Shown: positions 11,401 to 19,570 of the stretch, in pieces | Layout of the letters: each line of letters starts with the position of its first letter | Position numbering within the stretch: the stretch's first letter is position 1 | Origin: Rhynchospora pubera | Lineage: Eukaryota; Streptophyta; Magnoliopsida; Poales; Cyperaceae | Reading direction: 5' to 3' | Length of the DNA stretch: 64,000 bases | NCBI GenBank assembly: GCA_028095005.1 | Contig: CM051462.1 | Span: forward strand, 173,795,955-173,859,954 | Notes under the pieces: generated by a model | Database searches by the model: none | What the model was told of the DNA's origin: nothing | The model's input: only the letters and a program-made list of their open reading frames with translations | Position numbers and translations under genes: made by a program

Positions 11401-14337
11401 TCTATAGGCTCTTAGCTCCATTAAAAGCTTCTCCGTTTGGCCTGCATCTAGCTCTGAATTAACAATAACTGGGTATGTTTGACTTGGGCCAAGAAATTCG
11501 TACCTTAACGATGCGGGAAGAGGTTTTAACTCGACTGCTGGAGGCTCTGGTCGACTCGGACATGTGCTGGTCGGATCGAACAGGTCGCCAGATTGGGCTT
11601 CCATGGCTGGTCGAGCCTCTGGTCGACTCGAACAGGCATCTGTTCGGATCGAACAGGTGGTCGAACAGGCCCTGTTGAGAGTGGCGTTGCCCTCTTCCTC
11701 GACTTCAATGGTCTCTTCAACCCCTATTGCCTCTTGCATGTCACATAGGAAGGCTTGGTAAGTTTCTAGAGCTGTTTGGTACTGGTCCTCAAGAGACTCT
11801 TCAATTTCGGGCATCTCTTGGATCATGAAACAAGTTTTTGCGGGGTCGGGGCATTTCATGGCATGATCTATTGAAAATAGGAGGCGCTCCCCCCCCACTC
11901 TGACCAAAATTGTCCCTTCCAGGGCATCCATCATTACACCGGCTGTTCTAAGAAAGGGCCGACCCAAGATTATTGGTACTTCTTTATCAACCTCCATTTC
12001 CATGACCACAAAATCGCCGGGCACTAGGAATTTTCCAACTTGCACAGGGACATCCTTTAAAACGCCCAAGGGCAGCCGGGTTGTGGAATCGGCGAGCTTA
12101 AGGGTCATGCTCGTGGGTGTAAGCTCTCCAATTCCAATCGTTTCAAATACCGAATTAGGCATGAGGCTTATGCTTGCTCCCATATCACACAAGGCTTGCA
12201 TAACAGTGGCTTTTCCAATAGTGCAAGGAAGGACGAACCTACCTGGATCCTCAAGCTTGGGTGGCATGCGGTTCTTCAAAGCCTCACTGCTCTTGTATGT
12301 TAATGCCACCGTTTTCAGCTCCTCCATGGACCTTTTGCCCGTGCAAAGCTCTTTCAAGAATTTGGCATAAATGGGCACGTGGGCAATTGCGTCGGTGAAA
12401 GGAATTGTAATTTGCATTTGCTTGAGTATCTCCCAAAAGATTCTAAACTGAGCGTCTTCTTTGGATTTTACCAAGCGCTGAGGGAAAGGTACCGGAGGTT
12501 GGTAAGCAGGCACTGGTGGTTCAACACTGCTTTTATCCTTAGGTTGTGCCTTTTTAGCCTCCTGGTCGGACCGAACGGTGGTCTGGTTGACCCGAACAGG
12601 CTCCTGGACTTCCATATGGCCTTGTGCAGCTTGGTCAGGCTCTACTATGGGCTGGTCGGATCGAACAGGGGGCTGGTCGGATCGAACAGGGGGCTGGTCG
12701 GATCGAACAGGGGACTGGTCGATCTGACCAGAGAGCTGGTGTTGCTCGTCAGCCGGCATAGGAGGGTCTTGATACTCTCGTCCGCTCCTTAAGACGTGCA
12801 CGGCTTTGATTTCAGCATTTGGATTTACTAGAGGCTGCCCTGGAAGCTTCCCTTGAGGTCTAGAAAATTGTTGCTCCATCATTCGCTCTAGGCGCTGCAA
12901 GGAAGCGGCACTACCCTTTAACTCATTTGTGGTTGCCTTGAGCTCATCCAACCCCTCGGCCATCATCAGGTTGAATTTGCCTTGCTGATGCATGAACTCT
13001 TGGACAACCGGAGGAACCCCGTCTGTATTATAGACTGATTTCCTAGAAAATGGTCCATTAGAGTTGTTAGGTTGCTGATCTCGCCTAGGGGGCTGCTGAT
13101 TCTGTCCCTTGTAATTGTACTTGGTTTGGTAGGGCCGGTCAAGAGTGGATTTTTGCATTGTATTCTTCAGATTTGGGTCATTCATGTGCTCCCAATTTCT
13201 TTGCTCACCCTCATCCAGTGAATAGCTCCGGTTGAAAATATGCCTCGGGTAATAGGAAGGTTCGCTATTCAGAGAATTCACTTGAGCCATGTCATCATTG
13301 ATTTTAGCAAGGGGGCAATCGGGAGATTTATGCCCTTCTTCGCCACAAGCACCACATTCATTTGAGTAGAGATGAGACCCTTGGGTGGATTGATAAGATG
13401 CTAGCTTGGCTTCCAATTCAGCAATCCTCTCATCTCTAGTAGTGATCTCATGCACTTGGTGCTTCGCATGGCCAGAGCGGCGGGGGTTGGGGATTGGATA
13501 CCACGTATAGTTCCGTGCGCAATGATCGAGTAGGTCTCGCCCTTGAGTCGCATCAAGCCGTTTGAATGCCCCACCTGAAAGTGAATCAATATTAATTTTG
13601 ATATTGTCATATAGACCGCTATAAAAGTTTTTAATCAAAAGCCAGTCTTGAATGCCATGGTGTGGGCATGAGTTTTCAAGATCCCTAAATCGCTCCCAAG
13701 CATCCCTCATTGTTTCATCATCTTTTTGGGCAAAGTTGTTCAATTCTCTCCTAATTGTATCAGACCTATCAGTTGAGAAGTATCTTTCTAGAAAAACTTG
13801 AGCCATTTGATCCCAAGACCGAATTGAACCCTTTTTCAAAGTCTTATACCATTTGCGGGCACTATCTTTAAGGGTGAAATGAAACAGTAACAGCCTAATT
13901 GCTTGTTGAGAAACCCCATTAATTTTAATTAAACGTGTGCAATCAATAAAATTTTGTAAATGAGCATGAGGGTCCTCTTTGTCATCTCCGTAGAACGGAG
14001 TCTGTTGGACTAGTGAGACATGATTTGGAGAGATTAGCATGTTGTTGGCCGCGATGTCTGGAATCAACACGGGCCCGCCCACATCTTTGGCATTCGGGGC
14101 TCCGTATTCTCCAAGTGTCCTTTCACGGCCTTGACCATCCTCATCATCAGAGTTGTGGACGCTAGCCTCGTCCTCTTGGGTCCAGCGGCGACGCTCGTCT
14201 TCTAATTCCCTTCGTTGTCCTAAGAGAGCGTCCCGCTCTGCTGCGAGTTGAGCCTCTCTTTGCTCGAGTTGGAGACGGAGGTTCTCCAGTTCTTGTGTGC
14301 GCTGGGCGATGGCCTCGGGAGTGAGTTGGTCGGCCAT
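8464..14337 (-). CDS. Athila-lineage gag-pol polyprotein, intact
   Basis: One open frame of 1957 codons encodes the polyprotein that packages, copies and integrates the element. The N-terminus is a coiled coil (about residues 10-55), then retrotrans_gag and a CCHC zinc knuckle (CGACGEEGHKSPDC, about 326). A linker with VRSDQPP heptads (about 535-565) precedes the protease (CDMGAS, about 716). Reverse transcriptase has WRMCIDY and the catalytic FMDD (about 1180). RNase H has TDHA (about 1392). Integrase has its HHCC zinc site (about 1585-1630), the catalytic Asp residues in VDFMGPF and ISDGGKH, and Glu in SGQVEVSN (about 1756). No stop or frameshift breaks it and every catalytic motif is present. 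The start is the first ATG after the priming site, ahead of the coiled coil. Without a 3' LTR this copy cannot complete a normal cycle. Confidence 0.9.
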   Translation of the reverse strand: MADQLTPEAIAQRTQELENLRLQLEQREAQLAAERDALLGQRRELEDERRRWTQEDEASVHNSDDEDGQGRERTLGEYGAPNAKDVGGPVLIPDIAANNMLISPNHVSLVQQTPFYGDDKEDPHAHLQNFIDCTRLIKINGVSQQAIRLLLFHFTLKDSARKWYKTLKKGSIRSWDQMAQVFLERYFSTDRSDTIRRELNNFAQKDDETMRDAWERFRDLENSCPHHGIQDWLLIKNFYSGLYDNIKINIDSLSGGAFKRLDATQGRDLLDHCARNYTWYPIPNPRRSGHAKHQVHEITTRDERIAELEAKLASYQSTQGSHLYSNECGACGEEGHKSPDCPLAKINDDMAQVNSLNSEPSYYPRHIFNRSYSLDEGEQRNWEHMNDPNLKNTMQKSTLDRPYQTKYNYKGQNQQPPRRDQQPNNSNGPFSRKSVYNTDGVPPVVQEFMHQQGKFNLMMAEGLDELKATTNELKGSAASLQRLERMMEQQFSRPQGKLPGQPLVNPNAEIKAVHVLRSGREYQDPPMPADEQHQLSGQIDQSPVRSDQPPVRSDQPPVRSDQPIVEPDQAAQGHMEVQEPVRVNQTTVRSDQEAKKAQPKDKSSVEPPVPAYQPPVPFPQRLVKSKEDAQFRIFWEILKQMQITIPFTDAIAHVPIYAKFLKELCTGKRSMEELKTVALTYKSSEALKNRMPPKLEDPGRFVLPCTIGKATVMQALCDMGASISLMPNSVFETIGIGELTPTSMTLKLADSTTRLPLGVLKDVPVQVGKFLVPGDFVVMEMEVDKEVPIILGRPFLRTAGVMMDALEGTILVRVGGERLLFSIDHAMKCPDPAKTCFMIQEMPEIEESLEDQYQTALETYQAFLCDMQEAIGVEETIEVEEEGNATLNRACSTTCSIRTDACSSRPEARPAMEAQSGDLFDPTSTCPSRPEPPAVELKPLPASLRYEFLGPSQTYPVIVNSELDAGQTEKLLMELRAYRGAIGYSIEDLKGIDPSFCTHRILMEDDHKPTREAQRRLNPNLKEVVKKEILKLLDAGIIYAISDSKWVSPVHVVPKKGGTTVVKNDKGEMIQTRVATGWRMCIDYRKLNAATRKDHFPLPFVDQMLERLANHSYFCYLDGYSGFFQIPIHPNDQEKTTFTCPYGTYAYKRMPFGLCNAPATFQRAMMAIFSDFIEKEMEVFMDDFSVYGTSFDSCLANLSKVLQRCEEVNLVLNWEKCHFMVQKGVVLGHVVTSQGIEVDKAKIEVIEKLGVPKNVKDVRSFLGHAGFYRRFIKDFSKIAKPLSNLLVKDNDFIIDEDCLNAFHRLKQALVSAPILQPPDWSQPFELMCDASDFTIGAVLGQKKDKKPVAIYYASKVLDPAQANYTTTEKELLAIVFALDKFRPYLVGSKVIVYTDHAVIRYLLSKKDAKPRLIRWVLLLQEFDLEIRDKKGTENSVADHLSRLHWEEGQDAKLPIDDSFPHEKLMKIDACSDRTPPWSIRPAEQDQFWLDLAHEMLSIEHWSNRPDAGSSRPEPRMIRKLAQNQHPWYADLANYLASGALPPEMSCQEKKKLKTDAKYYFWDEPYLFKLGIDGIYRRCVPYDEVKAILASCHSSAYGGHASFSKTAAKVLQSGFYWPSLFKDARSFVMTCGQCQRTGNISKRNEMALNPILEVEIFDVWGVDFMGPFPSSHGYEYILVAVDYVSKWVEAIPCKSADSNSVIRLFSKVIFPRFGVPRSVISDGGKHFINRNFDNLLKKHGVIHKVATPYHPQTSGQVEVSNREIKSILEKTVARTRKDWANKLDDALWAYRTAFKTPIGMSPFKLIYGKPCHLPVEIEHKAYWATRAINMDLLKAGEKRILDLHELDEIRLNSYESAKLYKEKTEFVHDRRISRREFKEGDSVLLFNSRLKLFPGKLKSRWSGPFRVVKVYPFGAIDICDKDSEPFKVNGQRLKHYIASEVQEEIQAIKLGEPIPRES

Positions 14338-14594
14338 CGCAGTGTTTTCTTCTCTCTGCTCGGGGTTCTGGTCAGATCGAACAGAGTCCTGGTCGGTTCG
14401 AACAGGACTAAAGGAGGAGAATCTGGCTTCTTCGTTTATTCTTCGGAGAAAATCTTTGATCCTCGGAGGAGGGGACTTCTTCCTTTGTGTATTGCCTGCC
14501 AGTCCTGAAATTTAAGAGAGAAGAAAACGTACATGTCAAAAGAAAAAGAAAAGATCTAGTCTCTTAATACTAAGACAAGGATCCAATATCAACA

Positions 14595-14615
14595 CCGTCC
14601 CCGGCAACGGCGCCA
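14595..14615 (-). other. Primer-binding site of the Athila element
   Basis: The minus strand reads TGGCGCCGTTGCCGGGGACG, three bases inside the LTR end at 14619. This is the tRNA-Asp-type priming site typical of Athila elements, and it fixes the element's orientation and lineage. Confidence 0.85.
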
Positions 14616-14618
14616 ATT

Positions 14619-16443
14619 TGATGAAGGCTTAAAACCTAGGAATCAAATAAATTTGTAACCTATAGCTAACCTCACTAATCGTTCAGAATATAGCTTTAGG
14701 GTCGAACCCAAGGGACGGATCTATGAATACCGGACTTGTCTTTTCTTAAAATCTAGATGAAAATATTTTATGGGATTTTGAGTAATTAAATAGTGCTTAA
14801 ATTGTAAATGTTTTTGGTTATTTTTGGACTTGGAATAAAATGTTCAAACAAACTAAAGTAAAAAAAAATAAAGTAAAGTCTTTTTGGGGTCTTAACAGAA
14901 TTTAAGGCGCCTTAGGAATTGGATTTCATCTATGTTTGGTTGTTAAATTAGAAATTCAAAATACTTTCGCATTTTAATTTCTCAATTTAACTACAGTTGA
15001 CCCTCTGGTCAATTCGAACGCATATCTGTTCGATTCGAACAGTGCCCTGTTCAGTTCGACCAGATCTCTGTTCGGTTCGACCAAAGGGCAAAGGTGCGTT
15101 GGGTTTGTCTACTATGTTTACTAATGTTTTGAGATAGGTTTAATTGGACGAACCTAGCTAACCTAAACCTCAGCCTTCGCTTGTTGGAACAGGTTCTGGT
15201 TTGTTCACAATCTAACCTATTTAACTTAATTGGTTCACAACTTTTGGTATAGAATTCAATTCGTTAAACCAGTCTATCAGAGTTCTTAGGAGTATTTAGA
15301 AGTCTTTTGTACTAATCTAAAAGTCGCACTTTTGATGCAAACTAATCTCCCCTTTCGGTTCTAAGATTTACTCCAAATACTTAAATCAATTTAGACTTGC
15401 TATTCCTAACTTAGACTTACTAGATGCAGCTGTTCAACTAGAAGGTAATTAGAGAACTCAACAAGTAATTAACTCAAGCAACTAATTAATTCATAATAAA
15501 CTAGGTCTCAAAACATAGCAATTCATAGCATATCAAACTAACTTCATCCAAACATAGAGTTACTCTCCTAATCCTAAGGCTATAAAAAGATCTAGCCTAT
15601 CATAGTATCAAAGCAAACAACAAGAGATAAATAACAATAAAGATACAAGCCCATCGAATCACAAGATAAAAACATAAAGAAATAAAACCAAATACTCCTT
15701 ATGCTTTTGATCACGATCTTCAAGGCGATGGAGTGATGCTAGATGGAGATATCACGTGAAACACTGCTGCCGTCGTTACAAGGATGATGATTCCCAAGGA
15801 GAAGAGAGAAATTGACCCTTAGAAAAGTGGAAGATGGTGTTGAGAAGCGAATCCCCCTTTTCTTCAGGTCTCCAGGGTATATATAGATATTCCAGGACGC
15901 AAGGATGGAAGGCTAGGGCACCAGGGCGCAAGAAATTGCCATAACAATCAATTTCCATACAAGAAATGCTACCATAAATGATATGGCGGCAACCTGGTCG
16001 GATCGAACAGGTGGGCAGTCGAACCGAACAGGAGAGAGAGAAAGCAGCCACGCAAGCAAGCCACTGTGAGGTCCAGTCGGATCGAACAGCCTGGCAGTCG
16101 GATCGAATAGGAGAGAGAGATGTCGCCTGATAGCCATGAGTCTAGGTCGATTCGAACAGGAATCTGTTTGGGTCGACCAGAAGAGAGAATAAAGCCTCCA
16201 ATGCTAGGAATGAGTCATCTAGCGTGCGTAATACGTCGGGAATCCATCTATACGCTCCAAAGTCATCAGAAATCATCAAAAACCTGTACATAGAAGAGAA
16301 GAAACGACGGCAGAACCAAATCCTGGAAAAACATAGCAATTTATCAAATAATTTATTGGTTTGAGTCTATTTTAAGTGCTAAGTACGGTCCAAATAACAA
16401 TAAATATTGACTACGTCAGTAAACCCCGATTAAGAATGCCTCA
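14619..16443 (-). repeat. 5' LTR of the Athila element
   Basis: On the plus strand the LTR starts TGATGAAGG next to the priming site. It runs right through AT-rich sequence with ten palindrome copies (15004-15084 and 15994-16180). The outer boundary is uncertain: candidate CA ends lie at about 16419 and 16443. No second LTR copy exists in the window for comparison, and no target duplication could be read. Confidence 0.55.
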
Positions 16444-16744
16444 TAAATCAAATAATAATAAATCAAAATGTTTTAAACTTGAATTATGATTTTATCCAGG
16501 AAAAAGAAAATCACATCTGGGCACTTGGACTCTTTTTTTTTTTTTTGGACTGAATAGATGCATTTTTTTGTAATAGAAAAGAGTACTTAAATGAGGAACT
16601 ATTTTTTTTTCTCAAGGAGTCGATCCTTTTGCTGTTAGATGCATTGCTTGAGTTTTATTTAACTCCTTAAAGTAAAAATCCGATAAAAGATTATGATATT
16701 TATAATAGCCAAATGTGTATAATTATTGAACTCAAGCCATAATT

Positions 16745-19130
16745 AGGGTATTGCAAACATGCCGGGCCACGTGTGTTAGAGCTCATGTCGTGTCGTGTTG
16801 ACACGAGTTAATATTTTTAATCTGGCATGTTGTGCCATGTTAAGTGAAGATAAAAAATTGGTTAACACATGCATTATGACATGACACATTTGACACTTCA
16901 TGTTAAACGTCTCAAGTCATATTATAATTTATTTTAATTTTTTGCTAAAAATTTGTTAAAATGTATTAAAATAATTTTTTAAATAGAAAAATATAATAAT
17001 TTTTTTTTATTTATTTTAACTTCATATATTAAAACAAAAATTAACGATTGAATAAAATAGTTATGAATCAAAATTATTAAATTTACAATATAACTTCAAT
17101 ATAATTTAATAATTTCTAAATAATATTAATTTTTGTCGTGTCAACTCGTGTCACATGGCATGTCGTATCTGTTAGGAAACTGCTCAATTTTAATTTTGTG
17201 ACTAATTACCCTTAATTAATCCAATTAAACAAAGAGCAAGAGAGGATCTAGTACATAAGCTCATTCGACACAAGAGATAAGAGGTGGAATTTATACCTCC
17301 CGCGAAATCGTATTCGCGGGGCTCGATCCTACGGCACAGAAATCGATGGGGTGCTCTCCTTCGCCTCCTCCATGGCGGCCTCGAGTCCACCAAGGAATTT
17401 GGCCATGTCCCAATTCTTGTGCTAGCAAGAGAAAGGAGATAGCTAATCCTTTTCATCATTCTTCAAGTAATTCTAGCAATTAACCTTTTGGAATAGCTAT
17501 TCTCAACACATGAGACCTATGGGAATGCAAGAGAGAGAGAGACCATCATGGGAGAATCAAAATTCTGCCCATGAATGGTGGTGGCGGCTAGGGAGAAGAA
17601 GGGAGGCAAGGTGAGAAGGTTAGGTTTTGCTTCTTCAAGTGGTCCTTATATAGACCACTCTCCACCAACCTTTTCTTTTGCCCTTTTTACCCCTCTAAGG
17701 CCGGCCATAAAGTTGGGCCAAAAAGGCCACCCACTTATTTGTTTAATCTCACTTAGGCCATATATTAAATCAATTATTTAATAGGCCTTTCAAGTTGCAT
17801 TCAATTTAGGCTCAAATAGACTATTAAATTAAAAGCCTATACTTTAATTTAATTCACTTAATTAAATTAAAGTGTGATGAATAAAATTAATTATCAATAT
17901 ATTGATAATCATTTTAGGATTATCATGTACATTAATTTATTTCTATATGATCCATTTGACTTAATTAATTATAACGGTCCACAACGTTATTTAATTAATT
18001 AATCAACTTATCATATTTTGCAATACTCACTATTGCAAATAAATAAATAATGCACGTGGTCAAAGTCCTATTTGTATGACCCTTTGAGGATTTATGCTAC
18101 GTTGGACATGGAATTAAATCGTTATTTAATTCCAATAATCATAAGTGGTATCTAGCAACACGTTATGATTTCCAATTCGCACAAATAGTGTACTGCTACA
18201 ATATTTCAATCCTGCATAAGAGAATAATTATGTTTCTCTATTTTGATTCTTATGTCTCGCGATATCATCGTATAATTCAAGATAGGAATGTGTCATTCTT
18301 GCAGATTATACGTTTCTTGATCTAGAGTTGATCGGTTAGTTGCGCGCATACGATCCAACTCCATCAAGGGGCCCAAATAGATATCGTCACTCACTAAGTG
18401 AATTAATGAGGGACATACGGTTTTCTTGATGATTAGCTTTTCCCCGCAGAACGTAAATCAAGTCCGTATAGTAGCCCTTAACGGGAATCAGCGGTAGACA
18501 AGATTTATAGAACCTATCCTCATGTGGAAAAGATAATCATCTCAAACTTAGAACCAAAATCATAACGAAATAAACAATGACACATAACACAATCCATATG
18601 TTTATTTCGTTGGGTCAAGTCCTGTACTATGTTCCATAACATATACATATGCAATTAAGTTGGTAACTCTTTACCTATGATTTGTAGAACTTAATCATCA
18701 CTTAACTTGCATACTAATCTTATATGATAATTAATGTTCCTTGTTAATTATCAAGATTATGGACCGTTTAGATTTATTATTGTCATTCTAAAGAATGATC
18801 CACAGAGATCTACAATTCAGATCCTCAACCTGAATGATCTGTCAATAATAAACCTAGGAACAGATGATAAAATATCATCCAAAACATAAACTAATAATTA
18901 AGTCATTAAATTATTGACTTCTAGGATATAACTCTAACAGTATCACGTGTCAACTCGTATCGTGTTAAGACGTGTCAATGTCTGGAAGTCTCTAACACAA
19001 TACGACTTTGGCATGACACGTCGACACACATGTTTCGCTCCAATTCCATAAATGTGTCGTATTGTGCCATGTCAACACGCATGCATGTCATGCGTACCAA
19101 GATGCTTGTGACGTGTCATTTTGGAGAACA
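16745..19130. repeat. CACGAC/GTGTCG-rich dispersed repeat, split by a solo LTR
   Basis: Segments 16745-17164 and 18945-19130 are dense in variants of GTGTCGTGTTGACACGA and CGTGTCAACTCGT, alternating with AT-rich sequence. The two parts were joined before the solo LTR entered at GTATC. Similar motif-rich DNA is common in plant intergenic regions, but I cannot assign it to a class. No coding potential is seen. Confidence 0.45.
17170..18939. mobile_element. Solo LTR of a retrotransposon (1770 bp)
   Basis: The segment begins TGTTAGGAAACTG and ends ATAACTCTAACA, so its ends are the inverted pair TGTTAG/CTAACA. It is flanked by the 5-bp direct repeat GTATC at 17165-17169 and 18940-18944. No gag, pol or internal priming site lies inside. 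This is the product expected from recombination between the two LTRs of a full element. The length and TGTTAG end fit a long-LTR Ty1/copia family, which is an inference. Some LTR variants keep short ORFs; those here have no recognisable domain. Confidence 0.85.
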
Positions 19131-19570
19131 GTACCAAAATCAGAAAAAATTTTAATTAATTAGATTGAATCTTTATTAACCTTCATGATGTCGAATTGCA
19201 ACAACGAACTTTAATTAATTCGATTGATTCTAAAAACAGCCTGGAAGGTTTTGAATGGGAACAACAAACTTAGATCTTACAAAATGTGTGTAAAAATAAA
19301 ACTGAGCTCTCATTAAAACTATGATGTTGTAGAACTAAAAAAAATGACTTGAGAAGTTTCAAAATCAAACGGTTGGTGATTTTTCATACTCGGTCATTAG
19401 CCATTTTTCATTTTAGTGTACTACATGCTCCATTTATTATCGTTAACCTGCTCCAAAAATTGACAGTGAAGAGGACTAAACACACTCATGTGGACGATGC
19501 TGAGTCGGGATTCATAGCAGCACATTTATGTACCTATTTGGTAATATGAAAAGCAGGAATGCAACGCCCA

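Larger units (their letters stand above)
6901..16180. repeat. About 35 dispersed 17-bp palindromes, mostly in 21-bp-phased pairs
   Basis: The core is CTGKTCGNNNCGAMCAG. Pairs start at 6955/6976, 7914/7935, 7985/8006, 8055/8076, 9801/9822, 9894/9915, 11619/11640, 12562/12583, 14368/14389, 15994/16015, 16073/16094 and 16143/16164, each 21 bp apart. Four-unit arrays start at 12652 (steps of 21) and 15004 (steps of 22, 21, 21). Copies at 11547 and 11567 are 20 apart; 6901 is single. They lie in the LTR, leader, non-coding tail and gag-pol linkers. In coding sequence they are read in different frames, as VRSDQPP, CSxRPx or LFDPTS. None was noticed in the Tat element next door. Confidence 0.85.
6516..16443 (-). 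mobile_element. Athila-lineage Ty3/gypsy retrotransposon lacking its 3' LTR
   Basis: Read on the minus strand: a 5' LTR (about 16443-14619), an Athila-type priming site, a leader, an intact gag-pol ORF (14337-8464), a 1.6-kb non-coding tail and a cut-off downstream ORF. The 17-bp palindrome found throughout (6901-16180) ties the tail, ORF and LTR to one element. The left LTR expected beyond 6.5 kb is absent; the sequence switches there to remnants of the oppositely oriented Tat element, so both elements have lost their 3' ends at a shared junction. The outer LTR edge is placed at 16443 only approximately. Confidence 0.75.

Noticed and set aside
12379..12792. Plus-strand frame with LVGSNRGLVGSNRG repeats
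   Set aside because: It is the antisense reading of the palindrome array inside the Athila gag-pol ORF; the sense frame carries the domains.
6901..16180. CRISPR-like array reading of the regular short palindromes
   Set aside because: The context is a plant retrotransposon. Units are scattered in pairs, no unique spacers of constant length separate them, and no cas genes are present.
16321..17164. Possible gene in the AT-rich DNA right of the Athila LTR
   Set aside because: Only short frames and CACGAC-type repeats are present.
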